64,000 nt of DNA from Peribolospora baueri. Its lineage: Eukaryota; Basidiomycota; Peribolosporomycetes; Peribolosporales; Peribolosporaceae. A program made the position numbers and the translations under genes. Below, piece by piece: positions 47,268 through 58,900 of the stretch (its first letter is position 1; every line of letters starts with the position of its first letter). The stretch spans positions 1-64,000 of the forward strand of contig JAMDHS010000032.1 of the NCBI GenBank assembly GCA_029717555.1. The letters run 5' to 3'. The notes beneath the pieces were generated by a model that ran no database searches, was not told the origin of the DNA, and saw only the letters and a program-made list of their open reading frames with translations.

Positions 47268-49630
47268 TCAGCCGAGCCACCGGCCCACCTCATCCGTTCC
47301 GTCCTCGACGAGCACCCACATGGCATCGCCCCCGGCGGCGACGTCGACGATGCCGCCGGCCGCTAAAACTGAACCTGAGCCGGAGCCGGAGCCTGCGCGT
47401 CTGCTTACCCCGTCAGCTCCCACCCAAGAGCGCGGCAACACGACCTGCACGGGCTCGTGTACCCGGACGTCGCTCTCCGCTTGGCCTTGGCCACTCGTAG
47501 TTCCCGGAGATGCGGCCGTGAGCGACGAAACCGGCGCCGTCCCGAGCCTTCCTGTCGGCGTATTCAAGCCCCACACGAACAGGCGGTGATCATCTGCGGG
47601 AAGAAGACCAACAAAAAAAACGCCGCAGAGTTGTCGGCGATGGGACGTTGACGCGAGCGCTACCTGGTCATTTTTCGCGGAAGCGAGCCTCTCTAGGACC
47701 GCGCCGCTCACCTGTTGTGGCCCACGCCCATTCGAGCGTCGCGCCGATTTTCACGACGCGCTTGTCGGAAAATGTCTCAACCTGTCCAAGTTTGGCCGAG
47801 TACAGAGGATCGTCATCTAAGCTGGAGGGAGCCGATGCTTGCAACGGCTCTTCGGGCGCGCGTCCCAAGGCGCCGTAGCCGGCGGTGTAAACTTTGCCTT
47901 CGGCTTGACGTTGTCGATGAAAATGAAACGCGACAGGGTAAATAAAAAAAGTAAGTAATCAATACGGTCGTCCATAACAAGAGGGCCTCCCGACGGCCCG
48001 CATAAAGCGGCTTGACTCAGAACCTGCGACGTCGGCAGGCAAGGGCATCCGCGGATGCTAGCCAGGTTTCTGTCATCATCCTCTCGCTCGGCCTGCGCCT
48101 ACCTTTCGGCAGACCAGGACGGAGACATAGAAGGATCGGATGGCCCCTGGAAAGTGACATCACGTTGTCGCACACACATACAAAGACGACACGCTCTCCT
48201 CTTTCACTCACTGCTAAGGACGACCACAAAGCTTCCTCCCACCTTGATGTCCTGGATCCCACCACGGCCGTCCTCTCTAGCCAGCTCGGTCGGCAGGAGA
48301 TGGGTCACCTCGCGTGGCTCGCTAATGATGTCGATCGGCTCGCCTGAGAGCGCCTGAGCGTACTCCGAATTCCCCCAACCCCACACCCTACCTCGTTTAC
48401 TCCACACGATCGAAGTGTCCCCTCCCGCTGCCACGCCTGCGATCGCGTCTATGTCGGCCAAAGGGGGGCGCAGATGCACGGGGAGGAAGGCGTGCGAGAA
48501 GGATATCGAGGTAAAGTCTCGAGAAAGTTGCGCATCACCGGGAAAGGTAGGGGACCCGATGGTTCTGTCGAATGCCGTCCCAACACCCAGTTGCCCGTCT
48601 GTGTTAAGTCCAGTGGAGAACAGAAGCGGTTCAGACGGATTTGACGGGGTGGAGAGGTGTAGCAGAGTATGGTCGAGTCCACTAGCCACGTCTTCCACGC
48701 GTATTGGCGGTTCGACCCGGCTGTCAGCATCCAAGAGGGAAAGCAGCCTTCCGAGCTGTATTCGCTTCGGCACGGGAGCCATAATCAACCTAGGCTCCTC
48801 CGTGTCGCTGTTGGAACCAAGCGCGTTTCCCAGTCCTAACTGTCCTTGAGTGTGGTTGCCGAATGAGAAGAGCGCAGAAGAGTCTTCCCTTGACGAAAGG
48901 TAGAAGGGTGGAGAAAGACATGATCAAAACTCGACGTCGGGGCCTCGCCTCGGATGGGCGATACTGCGCTCGCTACTTACCGCCATCAAGGCCCGTGGTC
49001 ACTAGCCAACTAGTTCCCATCCCCGCCTTCAAACTATGTATCTCCCCCTCGTCGGCGTCCAGTTGTACCATACCCCGCGTCGCCTCATGGCTCTTGTAAC
49101 CGAGCCCCAGCTCTCCGTAAGCATTCCTGCCTGCGGAAAGGACTTTGTCGCGCATGGACTGCGCCGACATCGTTCCGTCGTTAGATTTGCGCGCCGATGG
49201 GCTGAGCAAAGAAGAGTAAAGCGGGCTGTCTAGTTTAGGAGTGATACGGGGCCAGGTGGAGGAAGGGGTGCGGTAGGCTAGCAAGGTGTGGGACACCGAG
49301 GAGGCGAGCTTGGTGAAGGACACGTACTGCACGCAAGCAAACACAATTTGTAAATTATCCTTCTGCATTTGCTCGTTCCGACGCTGAAAACATATCGCAG
49401 CAAACCAAACTCACACTATTCGCGTCTTCCGCCATCCCCGCCGCTTCGAGCCAACGTCGGGGCACTTCCCTGAGCGTCTCCGAAGTCTGGTCGAGGACCC
49501 GGCCAGCCCATAGGAGTCTTTGAATTGGCCTCCGCGCTGTCGTGGAAAAACCTCGAGATAATGGTCCAAGCAAACAAAGGCACACCAAGCAGTGGCGGTT
49601 GGGCGCTGAGGCAGCCTGTCGTCGAAGCAT
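47268..49630 (-). CDS. Mitochondrial RCC1-repeat protein (RCC1L/Fmp25-like)
   Basis: Exons 49630-49415, 49326-48981, 48883-48212, 47903-47712 and 47593-47268 give 583 residues. The first ~30 residues (MLRRQAASAPNRH, then LSRGFSTTARRP) are Arg/Ser-rich without acids, a good mitochondrial presequence. The rest is an RCC1-type seven-bladed propeller: VLSAGRNAYGELGLGYKSHE, LFSFGNHTQGQLGLGNALG, LLFSTGLNTDGQLGVGTAFD, GRVWGWGNSEYAQALSG, KVYTAGYGALGRAPEE and HRLFVWGLNTPTGRLG. Each blade shows the G-x-N-x-x-G-x-L-G pattern. Known mitochondrial members (human RCC1L, yeast Fmp25) act in mitochondrial ribosome or respiratory complex assembly; that role is inferred. Exon 3 was started at 48883 to keep phase. 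It shares a 206-bp promoter with EB1. Confidence 0.85.
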
Positions 49631-49836
49631 GGCGAAGCTGCCAGAGGCGGTATCGTGCAAGAGCAGCGAGGAGCAAGTTGCAGGGATGAAAGGTAGTGAA
49701 CTGAAGTTCGTCACGTGATTTTAGCTCGGCACAAAGCGTGTCAGACGAAGGCATCAACTCTCGCACCTCTCCACACAACATCGCCATCTCACCTGTTCCT
49801 GCCCCCCTTCCTCTCGCACCTCTCTTCTCTTCGAAC
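49631..49836. promoter_or_regulatory. 206-bp bidirectional promoter, RCC1-like gene and EB1
   Basis: The start codons of two divergent genes are only 206 bp apart. A CACGTG E-box (49712-49717) lies near the middle and could serve both directions. Binding is inference; the palindrome is seen directly. Confidence 0.5.
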
Positions 49837-51156
49837 ATGGGAGAATCTCGTCAAGAGCTCATTTCGTGGGTCAACGACCTGCTCCAGTTTAACTACACAA
49901 AGGTGGAGCAGATGGGCACTGGCGCGGCCTACTGCCAGATCATCGACTCCATCTACCGTGAGTGCCGGTGTTTCCTGAGAGAATTGGATGATGCACGCGT
50001 ATTGTCGGTGATCTTATATCCTTCCCGTTGCTCCATTTTGTATTTGACACGTAGTTAACGTTCCTTTGTCAAAGGTCAAGATGAACGCCAAGCACGAGTA
50101 CGAGTTCATTGGTAACTACAAGATCCTTCAGGAGACGTTCAAGAGGAACAGGATCGAAAAGGTGAGGCTCGGTCGAGAGTGGTCTGACCGTTCTGCCGCT
50201 CACCTATCGCACTCGCGCCTTCCTCACACCGAAAGCCCATTCCCGTAGAACGACTGATTAAATGCAAGATGCAGGACAATCTTGAGTTCCTTCAATGGAT
50301 TAAGAAGTTCTGGGACACCAACTTCCCCGGCCAGGCGTACGACCCCGTTGCCCGGCGAGCCGGTCGGGCCGGCGACCCCGCTCCTCTGCACGGCGCTACC
50401 ACCGTTGGTGGCGTCCACAAGGCCACGGGGGTTAAGAAGACCGTCGGAGGTGAGTGGCGTTTGGTCCACTTGCTCAATTTGACGTTGAGTTGTGTACCGC
50501 CGTAATGGCGGCGTGACGCCGAGCTGACCGGTATCTGCCCCACCTGTCCGTTCCACCTCGAAAATCGCCTGACCAGGTGCACCCCGAGCGCCAGGCGCGG
50601 GGACCACGGGCGCGGTGCCGAACGCGGCGCTCGAAGCCCTGACTGGTCAGATGGAGGAGATGAAGTTGAGCGTGGACAACCTCGAGAAGGAGAGGGACTT
50701 TTATTTCTCCAAGGTGAGTTGGTAGTTCCCCGTCTGGGGCCGCTACCATCCTCAATTGCGATCGCCGCCCTCCCGCATAGCAGAAATCAAGTCTGTGTAG
50801 CTCCTCGTTCTGAATAGATTTTTCTTTCTTCCTTTCACTCTGTGGATTCGGTCCGTCTTCATTGTAACATATAGTTGCGCGATATTGAAGTTCTCGTCCA
50901 GGCGCAGCTCGACTCGAGCGACGCGGCCGGCGAGACTGGTCCCGTCGTGGACGTGCTGAAGCAGATCCAGGCCATTCTCTATTCCACCGAGGTGAGCACC
51001 AGTCGTTCACGCCAGCTCTGTTTAAGCGAGGTAGCGTCGGAAAGCTCGAAAGAGGTGTGTCTGACTGCCTTCCAAATCTTCGTTGGATGCTCACAGGAGG
51101 GCTTCGAAGTGCCGGAAGGTGCCGGCCCGGCGCTGGACGAGGAGGAGACGTTCTGA
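49837..51156 (+). CDS. BIM1: EB1-family microtubule plus-end binding protein
   Basis: Exons 49837-49957, 50055-50161, 50236-50449, 50577-50713, 50875-50991 and 51097-51156 encode 251 residues. EB1 proteins track growing microtubule plus ends and recruit other factors. The N-terminal calponin-homology domain is complete: [55 protein letters not shown] and [20 protein letters not shown] Gly/Pro/Arg linker follows, then the EB-homology coiled coil: [20 protein letters not shown] and [13 protein letters not shown], with FYFSKLRDIE being the cargo-binding signature. The protein ends DEEETF, an acidic tail with a terminal aromatic residue resembling the EEY/F signal that CAP-Gly domains bind. All junctions keep phase. 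Bim1 (budding yeast) and Mal3 (fission yeast) are the orthologues. Confidence 0.95.
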
Positions 51157-52154
51157 TCTTTCTTTCGTTTTTCGGTCTCCCCTTCTCGAGAGCTCGAGAC
51201 CCCGATTCTCGTTTTGTGGAAGGGATCTCTATTTTGTCCGCCTTTTGCGTTTCTGGCATATTTAATCCCCATTCCAGTAGCATGGATTCCGAATACTCGA
51301 TCATCGTCTTTGTCGTCACACGGTCGCCGAGCCGCCCCCCCCCCGTCTTATCGGCCTTCCTTCTTCTTCCTTACCTTCATTTTCAATCCCGTTCCCCTTC
51401 CGTCGTTGTACAACCGATAACCCCGTCGCAACGATATCGAACTAGACGGTGTTCCAGGGCACAGTTTGCAATGGTTGTCGTCTTTGCAATGGTTATCGTC
51501 TGAATAGGACTGGAGCTTGTAACGGAGTCGAGCGGAAACGAGGTCGTAGGCAAGGAATAGACGAGTGACGAGTGAAGCTGGGAGTCAGCCCGAGCGAGGT
51601 CGAGGTGGGAACGGGGTAAGAGTCGAGATCGAGGTTGAAACCGAGATAGGGAAGGAACAAGGAAGGATTCACGAATGAACTAACTACCAGGAGGGATGTA
51701 AAAAAAAAAAAAAAAAAAAAAAAGGAGCCAGGTGGCTATGGTGAGAACAAGGTAGAACAAGGGGACACAAGGGTGAAACCAGGGCGAGAACTAAAGAGGC
51801 TACTAATGGGACGAGGCACGGAGACGCGAGGTTGTTCTGATCAGAGGTGCCGTACGGGGAGGCTCAGGCCGAAGTCTCAGATTCGAGGAGCGCTCTATAC
51901 TTCTTGACCTTTCTGCCGCTTGACGTCCCCCGTATTGCCTCGGCCGGGGCTGGTTGCTCTGTAACAGAAACGAGATAAGTGTGGATCGAATGTTCGTTCG
52001 GGCAAGTGGAGGGTGTGAGCGCCATCGGACGATCGCGGCGCCGCCGCCGCCATTCCAAAGTTGCAAAGGGGTGGAATTGAGAACGAGGAAACGTTGTGGT
52101 AACAGGTCCTGCCGCGTCATCCGTTCATATATCGTACAACATCGCATTCCCACT
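51157..52154. other. Convergent spacer between EB1 and the P450
   Basis: About 1 kb with no coding frame. An 18-nt unit (TTTGCAATGGTTGTCGTC and variant) is tandemly duplicated near 51466-51500. The stretch 51540-51800 is purine-rich with GAACAAGG-type repeats and a run of 24 A at 51700-51723. Otherwise it holds the two 3' ends. Confidence 0.5.
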
Positions 52155-54647
52155 TTACTCGACCGGCACTGAAACTTCCCATTTCTCCAGCAGCGGCCTG
52201 ACCGCCTGATACTCCTTCTCGATCGTCCTAGCAATCTGTTTCGACCTCGGCTTGATCTCGCACTGGAAGGGCACGGGGGCAGTCAAGTGTCCCGGCTCGA
52301 AGGCGTCCTTGGAGACGGGGATGGGTCGACCGGTGGAGGGATCCTTCTTGAGGGTGTAGGTGAAGGCCCAGAGCAGCTTGGGGATGTTGATCTTGAGGCT
52401 GTTCTCTGCCACGTGCATGCCCAGGCAGATGCGACGGCCGGCGCCGTAGACGAAGGTGTTGCGCATGTCCTTGTCCGGCGCACCCGGCTTGAGGCCGTAC
52501 TCGTTCTCCAGAAAGCGTCTGCGCGGAGAGGACCGGGCCGAGGGGCAAAAACGAAAGAGGTTTGGAGAGAAAAGTTTCATGCGTCAGCGAAGACCACCTA
52601 GGGGATGCATCCCTTCCCAGTGACGGCGTGAGTAGAGTGATCCAACGGACGCTCACTCGGGAATGAACTCATCCGGACGATCGTACAGCTCCTCGTCGTG
52701 AAGCACAGCCCACGTGTTTTCAACGATGACGCTGCCTTTGGGAATGAACATGCCGTTAAATGTGTCGTCCTTCGTCGATACGTGAGGCACGCCGGCGGGG
52801 GCCACACTGCGGGGAGGGCAAAGGGGAAGGGGTCGAAGGGAAGCGACACGAGGTGGGGACGAGAGGTTTTCAACGTCAATGCGGGCTGACAGAAACCATT
52901 GAACGAGCGAGCCATAAACAGCCTTAGGCCTTGAAAACGACCATGACTCACGGCCTCCACCTCATGACCTCCCTGATGAAGGCGTAGCAGTACGGCAAGT
53001 TGTCAATGTCCTCGATAGTAGGCGACCGGTCCTCGCCCACCACTTCGTCCAGCTCTGCCCAAGCTTTTTGGAGAGTGTGAGGGTGGAGAACGGCACAGAG
53101 GACGAAGGTGAGGAGTGCACCAGAGGTGGTGTCGGAGCCGCCTTCGAGATTAGAGCACAAAGGGAACGACAACGGCATGTCAGCGCTCGTACGCGACATC
53201 GCGTCGCTGCTTGCACCGTTCGAAAGTCAAGCGAGTCGCACACGGGACTTTAGCACTGGCATTGAACATCACTCACCCTCCATCATGACGCCGCCATTCC
53301 AAGCGAGGGCCTCCTCGCTCAACCCAGTATCTTTCTCGATGAGCTTCTCCATCCAACAATCCGTACGAATGCCCATGGCCATCTTCTTCTTCAGCTCGCC
53401 ATACATTCTACGGAGGTAGAGATCCTTCATGTCGTTGCGGCATTTGCGCGCCATCGTCTTCCAGCTGGCCATGCTTTCGGGAAGGTATTTGAGAATGGGG
53501 AGGAGGTCCAGCGGGGGCGCAGCGCCGACTGAAACGGTCCCAAGAACGAGGAATCAACCGTCGGTTGCGAGTCACGCAGAAGCAGCCACCAGATACCGCT
53601 CTCAGTCAGGCCCTTCAACTCACCCTCCAAGAAGAAGTTGAAGGCGTGCTCGAGCCGGTAAAAGTCTTTGACGCTGAACCCGCTCTCGTCCACGCCGTCG
53701 AAGGTGGGCGCTCGCTTTCCGTAGGCAATGGTGAGTGTCAAGCTGGCGCTGTAGCGGCGCATTTCGGTGTAGAAGCCATCGGGGTTGTGGAGGACCTGCC
53801 ATGATGGGGTCAGGAGATGAAAAGGAAATCGGCCGGCGATGAGAATGTTTGTTCACCGGAACGACCGAATGACGAGCATGCACGCCGAAGCAAGACCCAC
53901 ATTGTATAATACGGCAGTACCCTCAGCCGTCTGGAGAGGGAGGTGGTCGCCGACGCGCTCCTTGGCGAGGACCGAGTTCCACAAGCGTCGATAAAAGCTG
54001 TTCTTTTGGCCGTTGACGAGAAGGATATGTTGGCCTCTGGAGATGAGCTATGGGGACGTAAGTAGACGAGCGAATGGACAATTAGCACGGCTGGCTACGG
54101 GCCGTCCTATCATCTCATCCGAGAGAACGACAGAGCGAGGGGAACGTCGCATCAGCTCAATACACATACGCACCTCGTCATTGATATGCATCGGCGGCCG
54201 GTCGCTAGTGATCCTGCTCTGCTTATCCAAGAAACCCTTAACAGAGGCGGCGTCGTTGAGAACGATCATATTGTTGCCGAACAACTTGAGCGAGATGACG
54301 GGGCCATACTGGCGGGCCCATTCCATGAACTTGCGCACAGGAAGGCGGGTGGATGGAGGGAGGGCAAAGTGAGCTCGCCGAATAGAGTAGAAGGACGGAA
54401 ACCACATGGAAAAACCTACTTTGAGATGGGCATACCTCGGCGGGATTGCCAGCAGGTTGCCTAAGACAGGGGTGGTGGGCGGGCCAGGCGGAAGGCCCTT
54501 CTCGCGCGTGCCGACGCGGGAGAGGTAGAGCACTCCTGCGAAAAGCACGCCGACGAGAGCGACGAGGGCTACCTGGAAGGGAGCATATGGACGATCGTGG
54601 CCGAAGAGCGAAGGAGGGAGTTGAAGAGACTCGAAGCGCAGAACCAT
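52155..54647 (-). CDS. Microsomal cytochrome P450
   Basis: Exons 54647-54420, 54329-54174, 54047-53901, 53795-53624, 53528-53277, 53141-52952, 52806-52657 and 52518-52155 give 552 residues. It is a heme monooxygenase of unknown substrate. An N-terminal membrane anchor (FQVALVALVGVLFAGVLYLS) is followed by the Pro-rich hinge GLPPGPPTTPVLGN. The I-helix oxygen-activation motif is EGGSDTTSG, formed across an intron. The K-helix ExxR is FIREVMRW. The heme-binding loop FVYGAGRRICLGMH has the FxxGxRxCxG pattern and the Cys ligand. Length is normal. The gene looks like the CYP group expanded in basidiomycetes that metabolises secondary compounds or xenobiotics, but no neighbouring biosynthetic gene supports a cluster. 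All eight exons join in phase. Confidence 0.93.
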
Positions 54648-55490
54648 GGTCGCAGGCACGTCCTTCTTCGGTGGCTGTGAGGAGACGGGCTGAAGAAGTC
54701 CTGGTTGACGTGTATGAAGAGCCGATTTGCATTGGCTGCTGGACGATCAGCTTTTAAGTACACGAGCTCCTGTTCGAGGTGGAGCGCGCAGTAGGGCGAT
54801 TGAACGCGGCGTCGGTTTTTTCGGACGCCAAGCTCGGGGCCCCGGACGTCAGTATGCGACGGAACTTGGCCCGAGCGCAGGCGGCGGATTAATCCATGTG
54901 CGGAGGCTTGCGGCCTCAGGCCCGCTGGACACGCCAAGTTGTGGAGAAAGATGTGGAGGCCTGCTGGAAAGAACAGAACTGCCGGAAGTCGGAAGTCGGA
55001 AGTCGGAAGTGGAGGTCTCCTCCGACATCGGTCTGTTTGCCTTGCTCGATGCGGGGAAGGACGCAGATCTGACTACGGAGAGCGCGGCTCCTCTGAAACG
55101 GCGTCGAGCGGAGGCCGTCTCATTCCCGGAGGCGGATTGTCGGAGCGGACGAGGGGCAGATAGATGACCGTTATGAGAAACGGCCAAGAACGACGACAGA
55201 CATGTCCGGCTGAAAGGTTCTGCTCTGTCTTAGGAGCAAGATGCCCATGGTCCGTGCGAGACATCCATGGCGCGCACTAGAGATGGTCCACGTGATGATC
55301 GCCGCTCGTGCCGGGACGGAAGAAGCGGGCCGAGCAACCACAAGCAAACGGACCGAGCACCTCGGAGTTTCGGCGATTGCAAAGAAAACGCCGACACGAC
55401 TGCGGCATTGACTCACGCCGAGCTCCGACCCGGCCGGACCACGAGAGTATATAAGGGCAGCCTGGAGGGGCATCCCCCTTCTTGTTCCAC
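54648..55490. promoter_or_regulatory. Spacer with U2 snRNA promoter
   Basis: Region between the P450 start and the U2 gene, which are divergent. A heptamer repeat GGAAGTC (about four copies) lies at about 54981-55009. A TATA box, TATATAA, is at 55448-55454, about 37 nt before the predicted U2 5' end, the right distance for polymerase II start selection. No coding frame was seen. Confidence 0.55.
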
Positions 55491-55675
55491 ATCCTCTCTG
55501 GCCTTTTGGCTTAGATCAAGTGTAGTATCTGTTCTTAGTAGTCTAACCGCTACTATTCATCGTTTTCGATGAAATTGTCGGTTAATCACTTTTTGTCGGT
55601 GGGTCGCGCGTAGGAGCTTGCTCCTCGCGCGACGCGGATGACCTTGGCCTTACACTCGCGCCTTGCGTCGTCCAC
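55491..55675 (+). ncRNA. U2 spliceosomal snRNA
   Basis: The 5' end begins ATCCTCTCTGGCCTTTTGGC, followed by TTAGATCAAGTGTAGTATCT, nearly identical to U2 of other eukaryotes. GTAGTA at 55522-55527 is the branch-point recognition element, flanked by the stem I and stem IIa sequences. An Sm-type site ACTTTTTG lies at 55588-55595. The hairpin GTCGCGCGTAGGAGC/TTG/CTCC...GCGCGAC (55603-55633) contains the conserved AGGAGCTTGCTCC of stem III. GGATGACCTTGGC...GCC...GTCGTCC (about 55636-55673) forms stem IV. The 3' end is set just after stem IV; total about 185 nt, as in other species. U2 pairs with the intron branch site in the major spliceosome, fitting the intron-rich genes around it. Confidence 0.92.
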
Positions 55676-55685
55676 CATGCTCTTG

Positions 55686-55723
55686 AGCCCCTTCCTCCCC
55701 TTAGGGGAGGGAGGGGCTTTTTT
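55686..55723 (+). terminator. Strong hairpin plus T-run downstream of U2
   Basis: A 15-bp stem (AGCCCCTTCCTCCCC at 55686-55700 against GGGGAGGGAGGGGCT at 55704-55718, one G-U pair) with a TTA loop is followed by six T. It starts about 11 nt beyond the predicted U2 3' end. It may be a 3' processing signal (double-strand cleavage by an RNase III such as yeast Rnt1) or a termination aid. The structure is seen; the role is inferred. Confidence 0.6.
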
Positions 55724-55906
55724 GCGTTAGGACCCCCCGAGCAAGGCCGCCGCCTTTTGCATGGCATGAATCCAACCGAATGTTTACTAGAATCGGGCAG
55801 GATGGAGGAATCTCATCGCATCGGACAGCTTTTTGACGACCGTTTGCATCCTGCTATAACTACATCGGCATTGCTAGGTATGAAAGAAGAACGAGCGAGC
55901 ACGCGT

Positions 55907-58900
55907 TTAAATAGGGGGTAGCACACGGCGACAGGACGGGCACTCTTGCTGCAAGGGGGATCCGGAAGGAAGAAAGGAAGGGTATCAGATCGGCACACAG
56001 CAGAGGAACGCCACCCGATTCGAGAAAAGTGCCAGCTTGCTTACCTTGATGCTCAGCCACCTTTCGAGACAGCCTGTGGCGTCGAGAAACCGGACAGCGC
56101 TGTTGAGCTCGAGTTGATCGCCGAACGGCGACCCACGTTCCCACTCACCAGTATGGAAGATGTGATGGCAAGGAGCAACCATGACATTCCGTCTCCTGCT
56201 CCGCAGACCGAAGCCGGTGCCGAGCAGCCCATCGAGCGCGCTGCTTCCCTTCTCAGACCCATCTGCCGCCGCCGACGACCCTGCTGCTCCTTGATCCCCG
56301 CCTGCGCCCGTGACGTCGTCCGAGTCAAAGATGGGGTCGAGGCAAATGGCACATTCGCCGAGTGGCTGCGACGGCGCTTCGGGGTCGGGCATCGGCAGAG
56401 GAGGGTGCCAGTCCCAGGTTGTAGACGCCGGTTGGAACTAGCGCGATGGGAGATAGGGAATGAGTGACGTACAACCGGGAGAAATAGACACGTAACTGTC
56501 GCCCGACTTACCCGTCGAGGAATGAAAAAACGCGGACCGAGCATGTCCTGGGCGAAAAGCATAAGCGCCTGGAAGGAAACCCATAGCGCAACGAGCCAGA
56601 TCCAATCTGATAAAAAAGGCCAGACATGTCAGACAAGGTGTGGTCGACCTCTGGACGACAAACTTTATCGACAAGACTAAACCCATCACCCACCGTTGCT
56701 CTCTTGGAACAGCACGTTCCTCGGACATGCATAAATATAAAGCGGGAGGAACAGCCTCGCCGCGCTGGTGAAAAAGATAAACTCCCATGTCAAGCCCCGT
56801 CGAGAGCCGCGTTTAGCGTTACGATAGATCTGGGGAAGCCAGAAGGAGAAGAGGATCGGGATGACCAGCGTCTCTATCGGCCACGGGAAGAAGATGATGA
56901 GCGTGATCGCGCCGACGACGGTGAACACGAAATCTGCCGCGGGGTAATGAGGGAGAACAGAGAGGCGCTGTTCCGTCAGCACTTGCGCTCCAGCTGCCAC
57001 AATGAGCTCGCTGAAGGGCGAGGGTGAGAGCAGAGAATAGGACGCACATGGGATCTGTATATGAGCCATCAACGTCCCAGGGACGTTAACATCGGTCGGG
57101 GGAGGCGGAGGCGTCATAGGCGGAATAGCGGTGGCAGCCTCCACAGTACTACGTCCTAGCAAAGGATCGAGCTGGTCATCGCGAGACTCGCCCTCCTCCC
57201 TAGCGTTCTCAGCAGGAGCAGCAATCTCTGCCTGCGCACGCTCCATCCGCTCCCGCCTCGCTTGTGATTCCTCCGTATTTCTCGGCGGAGGCTCGAGCGG
57301 TGCTGATTCTGGTGAACTATTTGGCTGCGAAGTGTGCATGGTAGTCCCGCCGCCGGACGGTGGAGCTGCTGGAGTTTGTGGCGTCTCAGAGGTCGTCTGC
57401 GGCGCTGCGGCGCGCTGCTCGGGCAGTTGAACGTGGAAGATGAGCATTGCGTATCGAAGATTGAAAGCTAAGAAAAGGATGCAGTAGAGAAACGAAGGCC
57501 CCAGCAGCGGCAGAGTCGCGTTGTTGTCTGTAGAGAAGTGCAAAGGACACAGGCAGAGTGGCGTGAGGACAGCGACGATCGATGATACCATGTTTTCAGG
57601 TTCAACAGCCTCTTCCCTTTCGCAATAAGCGAGACTCAACTCACCAGATACAATCGCGACAATAAGGTGGGTTATCCAAGTATACCCGTCCGCGAATGCC
57701 ATGCAGCCGAATGAATAGAATGAGAGCTTGGCCAGCCCCTGTGGACGGACAGAATCAGTTGTTGCAGCATGAAAGGGCAAATCATATGAGCGGAAGTCAC
57801 CCTCGACATATGGCATCTAAAAATCCAACGTACCGACGGCGTCCTCGTATGCTCCATCTGCCTAACAGTCACCCAAGCTGTCATCAACCCCGCCGCGGCT
57901 AAAGCGCCCGCATACCTCGTCGTCTTCCTCCAGAAGTTCTCCATCCGCAGACCTTCAGCGCTTCGAGCGTCGACGACGAGTTCGCAATCGGGACTCCACA
58001 TGGTCGAAGAGAGCAGGAGGCGGGGAAGCGATGAGGCTGAAGAGACTGGACCGAGGATGCCGCTGGGATTCAGAATCTCGGCCTCGAGGAGAGGAAGCGG
58101 AAGCGGAAGCTTGTTCGGGTCGAGCGCATGGAGGTGAGAGGCAATGAGGAAGGTGCAGTTCGCGGGCGATGCAGAGATGAAGGCTAGAAGGAATAATGAA
58201 GAAGCAGAGATGAAATGAGCCTTCACTAATGTTCCAATGCCATATTGGAGCCTAAATATCGGATGCGTACCACCACTGCTGTCATCCGTGTCGACTTTAT
58301 CGATTGCCCTTTGTATACGCTCGATCCGGTTGTCCAGCTCTTCCTCAATTGCGGCCACGCTAATGTTCAAAGTGGGAAGATCTGGTGGGACGAGCGCGAG
58401 AACCTGTCGTATGTCCGTCGGAGAGCTGTTCCAAAGACACCAGGAAGATGTCAGGGAGTTACGCGCCACTTCGCATTGGAAGGGCAAGCTTTCAAAAAAG
58501 AATGAACGCCCACCTTCTATCCTGGGGCACGCCTACCAAGTAGAAGCTCCCGTTCCGAACAAAGTGCAGACCGTCGATGCGAAGATCTGCTGTAGTGGAA
58601 CGATCCGCAGAGATCAAGTCGAGGCTTCCCTGAGCTCCGGGCGGGCGAGCGTGTCAATCAGCAAGGTCTCTTTGACCAAAACACAAATTATTGATTATAA
58701 GAAAAATCTCGGACGGCCCATGCTCACCCGCAGAACAGCTACCTCGTCTCCTAGAAGCGGCTCTTCCCTTACGTTGAAGCTGACCTTGCCTAAATCCTCA
58801 CCGCCCACACCCGTGCCTTTCTTTCCCTCCCATCCATTCACCGGCCACCGATCTTGGGGCAGAGAGAACGCAGACGCGTTGGAAAAGGTCCAAGGGAACG

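Noticed and set aside
51700-51723. 24-A run as a retroposed poly-A tail
   Set aside because: No recognisable element or gene copy precedes it and no flanking duplication is seen; a simple homopolymer is sufficient.
52155-54647. Secondary-metabolite cluster around the P450
   Set aside because: Neighbours are EB1, U2 snRNA and TUL1, all housekeeping; no synthase, transferase or transporter lies nearby.
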